DNA of 64,000 nucleotides from an uncultured Photobacterium sp. (GCA_947039005.1 CAMQXY010000001.1:1-64000), one strand, 5' to 3'; shown: positions 50,096 through 59,333, counted from the stretch's first letter. Notes: generated from the sequence alone by a model not told the origin. Translations and numbers: made by a program.

Positions 50096-52267
50096 TTATA
50101 GTGCAGTTAACTTAGCGTATTGGGTCACTAACCACTTAATCCCTTCACCATTAAAAGCAACTTGCACTCGACTTTGAGCGCCACTGCCTTCAAAGTTAAT
50201 GATCGTCCCTTCACCAAATTTAGGGTGCTGCACCCGCTGACCTAAACTAAAACCAGTCTCGTTAAAGTTATTATTGACTTGGGTTTGGCTAAAACGACCA
50301 CTACTCACTGGACGCGAAACTTGCGCTTTCATTCGTACTTCCTCAACATATTGCTCAGGAATTTCACGAATAAAGCGTGATGGCTTATGGAAGTTATCTT
50401 TGCCATATATACGTCGCATTTCTGCATAAGTGATATACAACTTCTTCATTGCTCGCGTCATGCCGACATAACACAAGCGACGCTCTTCTTCTAACCGATC
50501 CGCTTCTTCAATGGTGCGTGAGCTTGGGAACATCCCTTCTTCAACGCCGACCATAAACACCACTGGAAATTCTAATCCTTTGGCGCTGTGCATGGTCATT
50601 AGCTGCACCGCATCTTCAAAGGCATCCGCTTGACCATCACCCGCTTCTAATGCCGCATGGGCTAAGAACGCTGACAACGGATTCATATCCGCCGCTTCTT
50701 CAGGGATTTCAAACTGACGGGTTGCAGTGACTAATTCTTCTAAGTTCTCGATTCGCGCTTGGGCTTTTTCGCCTTTTTCTTGCTCATACATTGCCCGTAA
50801 CCCTGAATGACGAATAACATCATCAGTTTGTTGGTACATTGGCAATTCAGCGGTGTCATCTTCTAGCGCATTAATCAATTCAATAAAGCGCTGTAATGCA
50901 TTGGCCGCACGCCCCGCAAGTACTTGCTCATCTAATAACGCCAGACTCGATTGCCACATGGTTAAACCACGATCACGGGCGGTTAAACGAATGGTTTCTA
51001 GGGTACGATCGCCTAAACCACGGGTTGGAGTATTAACAACCCGTTCAAATGAAGCATCATCATTACGATTACCAACAAGGCGCAAATAAGCTAACGCATC
51101 TTTAATTTCTTGGCGCTCAAAGAAACGCATGCCGCCATAAATACGATACGGCATTCCCGCCTGAATTAACGCTTCTTCTAATACTCGCGATTGGGCATTA
51201 CTGCGGTACAGAAAAGCGGTATCGCTAAGACTGCCACCTTGGTCACGCCACTCTCTGATTTTACCCACAGCGAACCGTGCTTCATCAAGTTCATTAAAGG
51301 CAGAATACAAAGAAATTGGCTCGCCATCGCCATCTTCTGTCCATAAATTCTTACCCATACGAGCGGTATTATTGGCGATAAGCTCATTGGCAGCATTAAG
51401 AATATTGGCGGTAGAACGGTAATTCTGCTCCAAAAATATCGATGAAGCGTTATTAAAATCATTTAAAAAGCGTTGAATATTCTCAACTTGTGCGCCACGC
51501 CAACCATAAATAGATTGGTCATCATCACCGACAATCATCACATGACAATCAGGGCCAGCCATTAATCGCAGCCACGCAAATTGAATATTGTTGGTATCTT
51601 GAAACTCGTCGACCAAAATATGTTTAAAGCGCGCTTGGTAATGCTCACGGATATGTTTGTTATCACGTAATAACTCAAACGAGCGCAGCAATAACTCGGC
51701 AAAATCGACCAAACCCGCACGATCACAGGCTTCTTGATAAGCGGTATAAATGCGCAACCACGTTTGCTCAACCGGATCGTTATAGGTTTCAACATGCTGT
51801 GGGCGTAAACCTTCGTCTTTCTTGGCATTGATATACCAAGCACCTTGACGAGCAGGCCAATGTTTTTCATCTAAATTCTGCGCTTTAATCAACCGGCGTA
51901 GTAACCGCATCTGATCATCAGAATCTAAAATATTAAAATCTTCAGGTAGGCGCGCATCCAAATAGTGGGCGCGTAACATGCGGTGACATAAGCCATGGAA
52001 AGTACCATTCCACATCCCAGCACTCGAACCATGCATTAATTCATTAATACGACCGCGCATTTCAGCCGCCGCTTTATTGGTAAACGTTACCGACATAATC
52101 GAGTACGGTGACGCTTGTTCAACCGTCAACAACCAAGCAATACGATGCACTAGCACACGGGTTTTACCACTGCCCGCGCCCGCCAATACTAGGTGATTAC
52201 CCAACGGCGCAGCCACCGCCTCGCGTTGTTTATCATTGAGGCCATCTAATAGAAGTGAAACGTCCAT
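50096..52267 (-). CDS. uvrD: UvrD, DNA helicase II
   Basis: 3'-5' helicase for nucleotide-excision and mismatch repair. The 723-residue product has Walker A AGAGSGKT (29-36), motif II VDEFQDTN, motif III GDDDQSIYGWRGA, and motifs V-VI MTMHSAKGLEFPVVF and YVGMTRAMKKL. The C-terminal Tudor-like domain (GQRVQHPKFGEGTIINFEGSG) that binds RNA polymerase in E. coli is present. Its promoter has a LexA-like box. In E. coli it follows yigB; here a RiPP operon intervenes. Confidence 0.97.
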   Translation of the reverse strand: MDVSLLLDGLNDKQREAVAAPLGNHLVLAGAGSGKTRVLVHRIAWLLTVEQASPYSIMSVTFTNKAAAEMRGRINELMHGSSAGMWNGTFHGLCHRMLRAHYLDARLPEDFNILDSDDQMRLLRRLIKAQNLDEKHWPARQGAWYINAKKDEGLRPQHVETYNDPVEQTWLRIYTAYQEACDRAGLVDFAELLLRSFELLRDNKHIREHYQARFKHILVDEFQDTNNIQFAWLRLMAGPDCHVMIVGDDDQSIYGWRGAQVENIQRFLNDFNNASSIFLEQNYRSTANILNAANELIANNTARMGKNLWTEDGDGEPISLYSAFNELDEARFAVGKIREWRDQGGSLSDTAFLYRSNAQSRVLEEALIQAGMPYRIYGGMRFFERQEIKDALAYLRLVGNRNDDASFERVVNTPTRGLGDRTLETIRLTARDRGLTMWQSSLALLDEQVLAGRAANALQRFIELINALEDDTAELPMYQQTDDVIRHSGLRAMYEQEKGEKAQARIENLEELVTATRQFEIPEEAADMNPLSAFLAHAALEAGDGQADAFEDAVQLMTMHSAKGLEFPVVFMVGVEEGMFPSSRTIEEADRLEEERRLCYVGMTRAMKKLYITYAEMRRIYGKDNFHKPSRFIREIPEQYVEEVRMKAQVSRPVSSGRFSQTQVNNNFNETGFSLGQRVQHPKFGEGTIINFEGSGAQSRVQVAFNGEGIKWLVTQYAKLTAL

Positions 52268-52276
52268 CGCTATCTA

Positions 52277-52292
52277 CTGGTTATTTATACAA
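52277..52292 (-). promoter_or_regulatory. LexA-like SOS box upstream of uvrD
   Basis: Minus strand TTGTATAAATAACCAG is the SOS consensus CTG-N10-CAG with one mismatch (TTG for CTG). E. coli uvrD has CTGTATATATACCCAG at the matching place. It lies 10 bp before the start codon and just downstream of a TATAAT -10 element (52306-52301). Confidence 0.72.
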
Positions 52293-52373
52293 TGGTGATG
52301 ATTATACCAGCCCCAATAAAGATTGCTGCGATATCTTTGTGGCGATTTTCGCAGAGTTCAGAAACACAAAAAC

Positions 52374-52405
52374 AACATCATTGTTAAAATAATTAACATC
52401 ATTGT
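52374..52405. repeat. Two direct repeats upstream of the buf operon
   Basis: AACATCATTGT occurs at 52374-52384 and again at 52395-52405, with starts 21 bp apart, two turns of B-DNA. This is the pattern expected of a tandem operator. No known regulator consensus is recognised. Confidence 0.6.
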
Positions 52406-52503
52406 GTAATAAATATCGTCTTTACTGTGTCTATTATTCTAAGGGCGTATTAATGCCACCAAATGACCGCAAACCAACCCTCAATAATAAGCAAGGAATT
52501 ATC

Positions 52504-52779
52504 ATGAAAAAAACCAATATTGCCTTAGCATCAGCGATGACTGGATTAATTGCACTGGCAGGATCGCTTGCCTCAACGACTGCCGTAGCCGAAGAAATGG
52601 GCAAAAAAATGGCCAAAGAAAAATGTTATGGCGTCAGCAAGGCAGGTAAGAATGATTGCGCCACCAAAACCAGTTCTTGTGCTGGATCTGCAAAAGAAGA
52701 TGCTCAAAAAGATGCCTTTGTAGTCGTGCCAAAAGGACTCTGTGATCGCCTCCATGGCGGTTCAACTGAGAAGGCGTAA
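52504..52779 (+). CDS. bufA: BufA1-like precursor of a bufferin-type metallophore (DUF2282)
   Basis: A 91-residue precursor with a Sec signal peptide (MKKTNIALASAMTGLIALAG..., cut after AVA at residue 29) and a mature part with four cysteines (C41, C52, C59, C80). Residues KCYGVSKAGKNDCA, SSCAGSAKEDA and VVVPKGLCDRLHGG match the DUF2282 signature. Related bufferins are RiPPs whose cysteines are converted by an MNIO enzyme, giving a copper-binding periplasmic peptide. I start it at ATG 52504; a longer frame from 52402 has no signal peptide. bufB begins 4 bp after its stop. Confidence 0.9.
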   Translation: MKKTNIALASAMTGLIALAGSLASTTAVAEEMGKKMAKEKCYGVSKAGKNDCATKTSSCAGSAKEDAQKDAFVVVPKGLCDRLHGGSTEKA

Positions 52780-52783
52780 CTAA

Positions 52784-53647
52784 GTGGATTTTTCATCCCA
52801 ACAGCCAATTGGGGTGGGTTTACGCTCACCTCATATTGCTGAGATCATTACCAGCCAGCCACCAATAGGATGGTTAGAAATTCACAGTGAAAACTATTTC
52901 AACCCGCATTCATTAGCGCGTCAACAACTGCGCCAATTACAGTCTCATTATCCTATTAGCTGCCATGGCATTGGGCTGTCATTAGGATCTACCGATCCGC
53001 TCAACCTTGAGCATTTACAGCAACTCAAACAATTAATCACTGAGGCTAAACCGTTTTTAATTTCAGATCACCTCAGTTGGAGTTCGGTTGATGGTCAATT
53101 CTTTAATGACTTATTGCCGTTACCGTATACCGAAGAGGCACTGGATAATTTTTGCGATAAAGTCGATCAAGTTCAGCACGCATTAAACCGTCAAATGCTG
53201 ATTGAAAATCCATCCAGTTATTTACAGTTTCAACATTCAACCATTCCAGAATGGGAATTTTTAATGGCAGTACAGCGACGAACAGGCTGCGGATTATTAT
53301 TGGATTTAAATAATATTTATGTCAGTAGTTTCAATCATCACTTTGATTGCCAAACCTATTTAGCGGCTATCGACCCAACCGTAGTTCAAGAAATACACCT
53401 CGCAGGATTTATTCGTAAACAGCTCCCTCAAGGCGAAGTCTGGATTGATACTCACAGTCAACCCGTCAGTGCTGCAGTATGGCAACTGTATCAACAATGG
53501 ATCCGTTGTCATGGTAGCCACACCCCAACCTTAATTGAATGGGATGCGGAGATTCCATCCCTAGCAACATTACTCGCTGAAGCGAATAAAGCCCAAGCCA
53601 TTATCGATAAGGAGTTCGCCAATGACATCATCATCAACAGCGCCTAA
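52784..53647 (+). CDS. bufB: BufB-like multinuclear non-heme iron oxidase (DUF692/MNIO)
   Basis: Predicted RiPP maturase related to MbnB and TglH, which use two or three iron ions to rearrange cysteine residues. The 287-residue TIM-barrel protein starts at GTG 52784. Likely metal ligands and family motifs: WLEIHSENYF (about 30-39), HGIGLSLGS, SDHLSW, IENPSSYL, DLNNIYVSSFNH, EIHLAGF, IDTHSQPV and LIEWDAEIPS. It should act in the cytoplasm on the BufA precursor before export. It overlaps bufC by 26 bp. Confidence 0.92.
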   Translation: MDFSSQQPIGVGLRSPHIAEIITSQPPIGWLEIHSENYFNPHSLARQQLRQLQSHYPISCHGIGLSLGSTDPLNLEHLQQLKQLITEAKPFLISDHLSWSSVDGQFFNDLLPLPYTEEALDNFCDKVDQVQHALNRQMLIENPSSYLQFQHSTIPEWEFLMAVQRRTGCGLLLDLNNIYVSSFNHHFDCQTYLAAIDPTVVQEIHLAGFIRKQLPQGEVWIDTHSQPVSAAVWQLYQQWIRCHGSHTPTLIEWDAEIPSLATLLAEANKAQAIIDKEFANDIIINSA

Positions 53648-54425
53648 CTTACACCAACTACAACACCAATTTGCCGCAGCCTTACAGTATCAATCCCACG
53701 ATTTACCCACCACAATCGTGAGTGATCATTTTAGTGCACAGCAACGACTGCAACTGTACTGCAATAATTTTATTATTGGCGTCACTGAGGTATTAGCAAG
53801 TGTCTATTCCACTGTTAACGCAATGATTGGCGATGACTGTTTTGCACAATTAGCTCGGCTACATATTCTTAATCACCCATTACGGCAAGGTGATGTCAGC
53901 GTTTATGGTAACGATTTTGCTGCGACAATTACCGCCCAAGCATCGTTATCACAGAGTCTGCCTTATTTAGCTGATCTTGCCACACTAGAATGGCAACGAG
54001 ATATTGTCAGCCGCTTAGCTTGCCATGATGGTCGCTTACCGCTAGAAAAGTTGCGCCAACTCGAACATCCAACCGATGCTCTTTGTCCGCACCATTATTA
54101 TTTTCAAATTCCAGCTGCTACTCGAATTTTTAGCAGTCAATATGCGGTGGTCTCATTATGGGAAGTGGTTAATCAAGCTGATGATGATCACCAACAACAA
54201 TTATTAGCGGATCTTGATATTAATCAGCCCCAATCAGCCCTGATTCAACATTATCAATGGCAAATTTGGCAGCAAGCTATCACGCCAGAATTAATCGCTT
54301 TAGTTACCGACTGCCAACAACAACGTCCAATCGCAGCGCTAACACCTGCACAACTAACCCTGTTACCACAATTATTACACCACCACTTAGTTGACGATAT
54401 TTGTAAGGTTACTATTGATGATTAA
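53622..54425 (+). CDS. bufC: BufC/HvfC-like partner protein (DUF2063)
   Basis: A 267-residue protein with an N-terminal DUF2063 domain (LHQLQHQFAAALQY... RLQLYCNNFIIGVTEVLASVYSTV) and a C-terminal region that in related systems binds the precursor and forms a complex with the DUF692 enzyme. No membrane segment or catalytic motif is visible. Its 5' end overlaps bufB and its 3' end overlaps the DoxX gene by 8 bp, so translation is probably coupled across the operon. Confidence 0.88.
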   Translation: MTSSSTAPNLHQLQHQFAAALQYQSHDLPTTIVSDHFSAQQRLQLYCNNFIIGVTEVLASVYSTVNAMIGDDCFAQLARLHILNHPLRQGDVSVYGNDFAATITAQASLSQSLPYLADLATLEWQRDIVSRLACHDGRLPLEKLRQLEHPTDALCPHHYYFQIPAATRIFSSQYAVVSLWEVVNQADDDHQQQLLADLDINQPQSALIQHYQWQIWQQAITPELIALVTDCQQQRPIAALTPAQLTLLPQLLHHHLVDDICKVTIDD

Positions 54426-54873
54426 TTTTATGCGCACCATTGATCCTTTTTTTCAGCGACTAACCCACCCTCTGCAACCACTGTTATTACTCTTTAGTCG
54501 GCTTTGGGTCGCCATGGCATTTTTTAAATCCGGATTAATTAAATATGGCAGTTGGGATAGCACTCTGTATCTGTTTGAATACGAATATCAAGTACCTATT
54601 TTACCGTGGCAATTTGCCGCTTATAGTGGCACCGCGGTTGAATTAATCGTGCCTGCTTTTTTAGCCTTGGGATTATTTGCACGACCAATGGCAATACTGT
54701 TATTTGGATTTAATATTATTGCAGTAGTGTCATACCCTGCGCTATGGCAGCAGGGTTTTTATGATCACCAACTATGGGGAATGATGTTATTAGTAATAAT
54801 ATTCTGGGGAGCTGGAAAATTATCCATCGATCAGTGGTTAAATAAATACCGTACCAATAATTATGGATTCTAA
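54418..54873 (+). CDS. DoxX-family membrane protein of the buf operon
   Basis: A 151-residue inner-membrane protein with about four hydrophobic segments (LLLLFSRLWVAMAFFKSGLIKYG, FAAYSGTAVELIVPAFLALGLFA, PMAILLFGFNIIAVVSYPAL, LWGMMLLVIIFWGAGKL) typical of DoxX. I start it at ATG 54418, 8 bp inside bufC; an ATG at 54430 is also possible. DoxX genes often accompany DUF692/DUF2063 pairs. A role in handling metal, redox or export is inferred only from that link. Confidence 0.85.
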   Translation: MINFMRTIDPFFQRLTHPLQPLLLLFSRLWVAMAFFKSGLIKYGSWDSTLYLFEYEYQVPILPWQFAAYSGTAVELIVPAFLALGLFARPMAILLFGFNIIAVVSYPALWQQGFYDHQLWGMMLLVIIFWGAGKLSIDQWLNKYRTNNYGF

Positions 54874-54922
54874 TGCGATGTTATCCCCATCGAGGCCTGT
54901 CATGATTAAGACTCACCACAGA

Positions 54923-55651
54923 TCAATTGTTAGCCAAACCCACTAGTGGTAATAATTCGGCTAAGTGGGTAATTTCAACATCAGGTAACATCGTCGCATT
55001 AGTGGTGGTTAATGATCGCTGCTGATCATTGTACCAACACGCTTGCAAACCTTGTTGCTTGGCACCAAAAACATCGGTGTGGAGATGATCACCAACATGT
55101 AAAATCTGTTGCGCAGGTATACCTAAATGGCGAGTAGCATGCTCAAATAAATCCGCTTCTGGTTTGGCTAACCCATCCCGACCTGCTTGATAGATGGCAC
55201 TAAAATATTTTGCCAAGCCTATTTGCTGCGGATCAACATTGCCATTAGTGATCCCCACTAACGGTAATTTAGCGCTTAATAACGCCAACACTCGATGAGT
55301 TTCAGCAGGCACATCAACCTTGTTGCGCTCAACCAAGACTAATTCCAACCCTTGCCGCGCAGCTAACTCTGCCTCTTTAAGACGCCATCCTAACTGCATT
55401 AAACTAATTTTTAAGGCTTCATACCGCCACTCACTAACATCATGAATCAAACTTGAATCAACCGCAGCAAGTTGTTGCTTTACACGCTGCCAATCATCAC
55501 GACTGATCATAGTCGGCTGTGGCAATAGTTGTGCTAACCAATCAAACATCGCCTGCTCGGCACGTACAATCACCGGATGGTTATCATACAGCGTGTCATC
55601 AAGATCAAACGTAAGAGCGTTAATCGGGCCTAAGTGACGATAAAATTGCAT
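54923..55651 (-). CDS. yigB: YigB, HAD-family phosphatase (riboflavin pathway, FMN)
   Basis: Dephosphorylates 5-amino-6-ribitylamino-uracil phosphate and FMN in E. coli. The 242-residue product has the HAD motif I FDLDDTLYD (D16, D18), motif II GITNGN, and motif IV HVGDHLHTDVFGAKQQG. It sits downstream of xerC with a 33-bp gap. Its former downstream neighbour uvrD is now separated from it by the buf operon on the opposite strand. Confidence 0.92.
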   Translation of the reverse strand: MQFYRHLGPINALTFDLDDTLYDNHPVIVRAEQAMFDWLAQLLPQPTMISRDDWQRVKQQLAAVDSSLIHDVSEWRYEALKISLMQLGWRLKEAELAARQGLELVLVERNKVDVPAETHRVLALLSAKLPLVGITNGNVDPQQIGLAKYFSAIYQAGRDGLAKPEADLFEHATRHLGIPAQQILHVGDHLHTDVFGAKQQGLQACWYNDQQRSLTTTNATMLPDVEITHLAELLPLVGLANN

Positions 55652-55684
55652 GGTTGATCCTATAACTTACTGTTCAAGAAAGCA

Positions 55685-56617
55685 TTAACGACGTTTGGCA
55701 CGTGGATGAGCCTCATCATAGACTTTGGCTAAATGCTGAAAATCAAGATGCGTATAGATTTGGGTGGTGGTTAAATTCGCATGACCTAATAATTCTTGAA
55801 CGGCGCGTAAGTCACCACTCGATTCCAACATGTGGGTTGCAAAACTATGGCGTAATTTATGCGGATTAATATGACTCGATACCGACTGTTTTTGTCCCCA
55901 TTCCGCCATTCTTTTTTGAACATTACGGTTTGAAATTCGATGCCCAAGCTTCGATACAAATAACCCATTTTCATCAGCGTTGGCAATATTTCCACGTAAT
56001 TTAAGCCAATTACCCACCCATTCACAGGCTAAACCGGCAAAAGGAACAATCCGTTCTTTATCACCTTTACCGATAACCCGTAAATCGCCTTTGGTTAAAT
56101 TAATGTCACGCACATCTAAACCCACCAATTCAGATAAACGTAAACCTGCGCCATACATTAATTCCATCATGGCGCGATCACGAACGGCCAATGGATCATC
56201 GTCCTTAACATTTAGCAATTGATTCATTTCATCAACATCGAGGTTTTTAGGCAATGGCCGTGCTTTACGCGGTGCCGCAACACCTTTCGCAGGGTTAGCA
56301 GGTAACAATTGCTGACGCACAAGATAATCAAAGAAACTGCGTAACGCAGATAACCGCATCGCTAAACTGCTGGCTTTGAGACCATTACGCATCCCTTTAC
56401 TGGCAATTTGGCGCACCCAGCCAGCATCAACTTGCTGCCAGTTTTCAACCCCAAGTTCTAACAATTGCTCGGCAATACAGGTTAATTGGCGTTTATAATT
56501 TTGCTGCGTATGTAAACTGAGTTCACGCTCACTACGCAAATATTCATAAAAACGCTCTAGGGGTTGTTCAAAACTTTGGGGAAGCGTGCTCACATAAACC
56601 TCGTTAATTAGCGCCAT
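55685..56617 (-). CDS. xerC: XerC, tyrosine recombinase for chromosome dimer resolution
   Basis: Works with XerD at dif sites. The 310-residue product has the catalytic set: Arg in [12 protein letters not shown], Lys in [17 protein letters not shown], His in [11 protein letters not shown], and the nucleophile Tyr288 in IYTHLDF. The C terminus AHPRAKRR matches XerC rather than XerD. dapF lies 28 bp upstream, leaving no room for the DUF484 gene usually found between them. Confidence 0.96.
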   Translation of the reverse strand: MALINEVYVSTLPQSFEQPLERFYEYLRSERELSLHTQQNYKRQLTCIAEQLLELGVENWQQVDAGWVRQIASKGMRNGLKASSLAMRLSALRSFFDYLVRQQLLPANPAKGVAAPRKARPLPKNLDVDEMNQLLNVKDDDPLAVRDRAMMELMYGAGLRLSELVGLDVRDINLTKGDLRVIGKGDKERIVPFAGLACEWVGNWLKLRGNIANADENGLFVSKLGHRISNRNVQKRMAEWGQKQSVSSHINPHKLRHSFATHMLESSGDLRAVQELLGHANLTTTQIYTHLDFQHLAKVYDEAHPRAKRR

Positions 56618-56645
56618 TCGCTATAATGACAAGCTATAGATATCA

Positions 56646-57476
56646 CTATTGAATAAATTGACCATCAAACACATGGGCAACAGGACCCGTCATAAATAAC
56701 GGCTTACCCTCGCCGGCCCAGCGAATATATAAATCGCCACCGGGTAAACACACTTTAACATTCTCATCCAGCAGCCCTTGACTGTAACCAATCGCCACCG
56801 CAGCACAAGCACCACTACCACACGCCTGAGTTTCACCCACACCACGCTCATAAACCCGTAATTTCACAGTGCCCCGATCAATGATCTGCATAAAACCTGC
56901 GTTTACACGTTCAGGGAAACGTTCGTGTGATTCAAGTAACGGCCCCAATGTTTCAACCTCTGCGGTATCAACATCATCAACAATAGTGACACAATGGGGA
57001 TTACCCATACTAACAGCGCCACAAAACAAAGTTTGCTCACCGACCCGTAACAAGTAGGTTTTCTCAGCCTGCTTAGCTCGCATCGGTATTTTAGCGGGTT
57101 CAAAATTAGGCGCGCCCATATTAACGGTAACTTGACCGTCACTTTCGAGCTTTAACACCATTTTTCCGGCTTTAGTGCTCACGGAAATATGGTATTTATT
57201 GGTTAAGCCTTTCATTGATACAAAGCGCGCAAAACAACGGGCGCCGTTACCACATTGCTCAACTTCACTCCCATCAGCATTAAAAATGCGATAGTGGAAA
57301 TCCGTTTCAGGATCATACGGTGGTTCAACCACCAATAATTGGTCAAAACCAATGCCACGATGACGATCCGCTAAGCGGCGAATAGCATCTGGCGAAAAAA
57401 ATACATTTTGCGTGACACAATCGACAACAACAAAATCATTGCCCAGCCCATGCATTTTGGAAAAATTAATCTGCAT
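56646..57476 (-). CDS. dapF: DapF, diaminopimelate epimerase
   Basis: Interconverts LL- and meso-diaminopimelate for lysine and peptidoglycan. The 276-residue product has both catalytic cysteines, C75 in [10 protein letters not shown] and the second near residue 219 in [12 protein letters not shown]. The N terminus [19 protein letters not shown] is typical. It follows lysA by 38 bp, giving a lysA-dapF pair that shares meso-diaminopimelate. Confidence 0.97.
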   Translation of the reverse strand: MQINFSKMHGLGNDFVVVDCVTQNVFFSPDAIRRLADRHRGIGFDQLLVVEPPYDPETDFHYRIFNADGSEVEQCGNGARCFARFVSMKGLTNKYHISVSTKAGKMVLKLESDGQVTVNMGAPNFEPAKIPMRAKQAEKTYLLRVGEQTLFCGAVSMGNPHCVTIVDDVDTAEVETLGPLLESHERFPERVNAGFMQIIDRGTVKLRVYERGVGETQACGSGACAAVAIGYSQGLLDENVKVCLPGGDLYIRWAGEGKPLFMTGPVAHVFDGQFIQ

Positions 57477-57514
57477 GATGTTCCTTAATTATTAAGCTTC
57501 AGTTGCGACGACAA

Positions 57515-58765
57515 TCATTTAACGAGATATTCATGCTGCCAAAGTTGCTCTAACGTTTCACGCGCACGCACTAAATGCACTTGCGAGCCATCCACCATTA
57601 CTTCAGCGACGCGAGGACGAGAGTTATAATTAGAGGCCATCACGAAACCATAAGCTCCTGCCGACCTTACCGCAAGGAGATCATCGGCCGCTAAACATAA
57701 GTGACGATCTTTACCAATAAAATCGCCCGTTTCACAAATAGGGCCAACCAAATCATAACAGTGGCTTTCACCCTGACGCGGGATCACAGGCACAATATCT
57801 TGCCACGCGGAATACAAGGTCGGTCGAATTAAATCATTCATTGCAGCATCTACGATGGCAAAGTTTTTATATTGAGTGTGCTTTAAAAACTCAACCTTGG
57901 TCAGTAATACGCCAGCATTCGCAGCAATCGCGCGCCCAGGCTCAAAAATCAATTCAAGCTCAGGATAAACCGTCAAGCGTGAGAGCAATGCAATCGCATA
58001 ATCAGCAGGTAACGGTGGTTGCTCATCGTTATAAGTGACCCCTAAGCCACCACCGAGATCTAAATGTTTTATCTCAATCCCCACCGATTTCAACTCATCA
58101 ATTAATGCTAATAAGCGTTCAGTAGCATCAATAAAAGGCTGTACTTCCGTTAACTGAGAACCAATATGACAATCCATCCCTACCACCTTTAGGTGCGGTA
58201 ATTGATGAGCTAATTGATACACTTCAAGCGCACGTTCACGCGCAATACCAAATTTATTGTCGCGCAGCCCAGTTGAAATATAAGGATGGGTATTAGCATC
58301 AACATCAGGATTAATCCGCAATGAAATCGGCGCTATTTTACCTAATTGACCTGCAACATGATTTAAACGCTCTAATTCAGGTTCAGATTCAACATTAAAA
58401 CATTTAATCCCGACCTCAAGTGCGCGCTGCATTTCTTGCGCCGTTTTACCTACTCCAGAAAAAACCACCTTAGTAGGATCACCACCAGCGGCTAATACTC
58501 GCTCTAACTCCCCCACCGACACAATATCAAACCCAGAGCCTAAACGTGCAAGGACATTAAGAACCCCAAGATTTGAATTGGCTTTTACCGCATAGCAAAT
58601 CAAATGAGGCTGAGTGGCGACAGCGTGATCAAACGCATGCCAATGGCGCTCTAAGGTTGCCCGAGAGTAAACATAAAGCGGGGTACCATATTGTGCGGCT
58701 AACTCGGACAATGCCACGTCTTCCGCCCATAATTGTCCATCTTGCTGGTAGTTAAAATAATCCAA
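57515..58765 (-). CDS. lysA: LysA, diaminopimelate decarboxylase
   Basis: PLP enzyme that makes lysine from meso-diaminopimelate. The 416-residue product carries the PLP lysine K61 in CYAVKANSN, HIGSQLTEV, GGGLGVTY, EPGRAIAANAG, and the C-terminal CETGDFIGKDR and AGAYGFVMASNYNSRPR. The clustering lptM-lysA-dapF-xerC-yigB is the common vibrio/pseudomonad order. Confidence 0.97.
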   Translation of the reverse strand: MDYFNYQQDGQLWAEDVALSELAAQYGTPLYVYSRATLERHWHAFDHAVATQPHLICYAVKANSNLGVLNVLARLGSGFDIVSVGELERVLAAGGDPTKVVFSGVGKTAQEMQRALEVGIKCFNVESEPELERLNHVAGQLGKIAPISLRINPDVDANTHPYISTGLRDNKFGIARERALEVYQLAHQLPHLKVVGMDCHIGSQLTEVQPFIDATERLLALIDELKSVGIEIKHLDLGGGLGVTYNDEQPPLPADYAIALLSRLTVYPELELIFEPGRAIAANAGVLLTKVEFLKHTQYKNFAIVDAAMNDLIRPTLYSAWQDIVPVIPRQGESHCYDLVGPICETGDFIGKDRHLCLAADDLLAVRSAGAYGFVMASNYNSRPRVAEVMVDGSQVHLVRARETLEQLWQHEYLVK

Positions 58766-58826
58766 TGTTGTCCTTCCCTGTCTGGTTGACTATTACTGAT
58801 ATTAAATCATCATCGCTATTATATTT

Positions 58827-58943
58827 TTATTGTGGCTGATGTTGTTGGGGTGCATCCTTTGGCATATAAAGTGGTCCACTTTGGCCACAGCCAGCTAAAA
58901 TTAACGATCCTAAGACCAAAATTGCTAATAAACCTTTATGCAT
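58827..58943 (-). CDS. lptM: LptM (YifL), small outer-membrane lipoprotein
   Basis: A 38-residue lipoprotein, too short for usual ORF cutoffs. It starts MHKGLLAILVLGSLILAGC with a lipobox ILAG|C (C19), then the conserved GQSGPLYMPKD tail. In E. coli LptM helps oxidative maturation of the LPS transporter LptD. The order cyaY-lptM-lysA-dapF matches E. coli and other gammaproteobacteria. No strong ribosome site is seen. Divergent from cyaY. Confidence 0.9.
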   Translation of the reverse strand: MHKGLLAILVLGSLILAGCGQSGPLYMPKDAPQQHQPQ

Positions 58944-59021
58944 AATTCAAAGCCAGTGATTATCATTCCAATGACCTCTATAATCGCACCAAGAACAAGA
59001 AATGCAATAGGACGTAATAGG

Positions 59022-59333
59022 ATGAATGATACTGAATTTCACCAACTGGCCGATCTGGCACTAATGCAGATCGAAGAAGGCATCGATGAATCCGGTGTTG
59101 ATATTGAGCCAGAAGCCACAGGTAACGTGCTCACATTAGAGTTTGCTAACCGCAGTCAAATTGTAATAAACCGCCAAGAACCGCTACATGAACTATGGTT
59201 AGCTTCAAAATCAGGTGGTTACCATTTCAAATACACAGGTAGCGAATGGCGCTGTACCCGTAGCGATAAAGAATTATTTACACTACTTAAACAAGAATGC
59301 AGCCTGCATGCAGGTGAAAATGTAGCTTGGTAA
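59022..59333 (+). CDS. cyaY: CyaY, frataxin-like iron-binding protein
   Basis: Frataxin homologue that binds iron and tunes iron-sulfur cluster assembly on IscS. The 103-residue product starts at ATG 59022 (MNDTEFHQLADLALMQIEEG...); a longer frame from 58938 runs through lptM and its promoter and is not real. The acidic helix 1 (IEEGIDESGVDIEPE) and the core LWLASKSGGYHFKYTGSEW are typical. A terminator follows, facing cyaA. Confidence 0.95.
   Translation: MNDTEFHQLADLALMQIEEGIDESGVDIEPEATGNVLTLEFANRSQIVINRQEPLHELWLASKSGGYHFKYTGSEWRCTRSDKELFTLLKQECSLHAGENVAW

Noticed and set aside
52402..52503. Extended N terminus of bufA
   Set aside because: The extension hides the signal peptide and includes the promoter region; ATG 52504 has GGA upstream and a proper signal.
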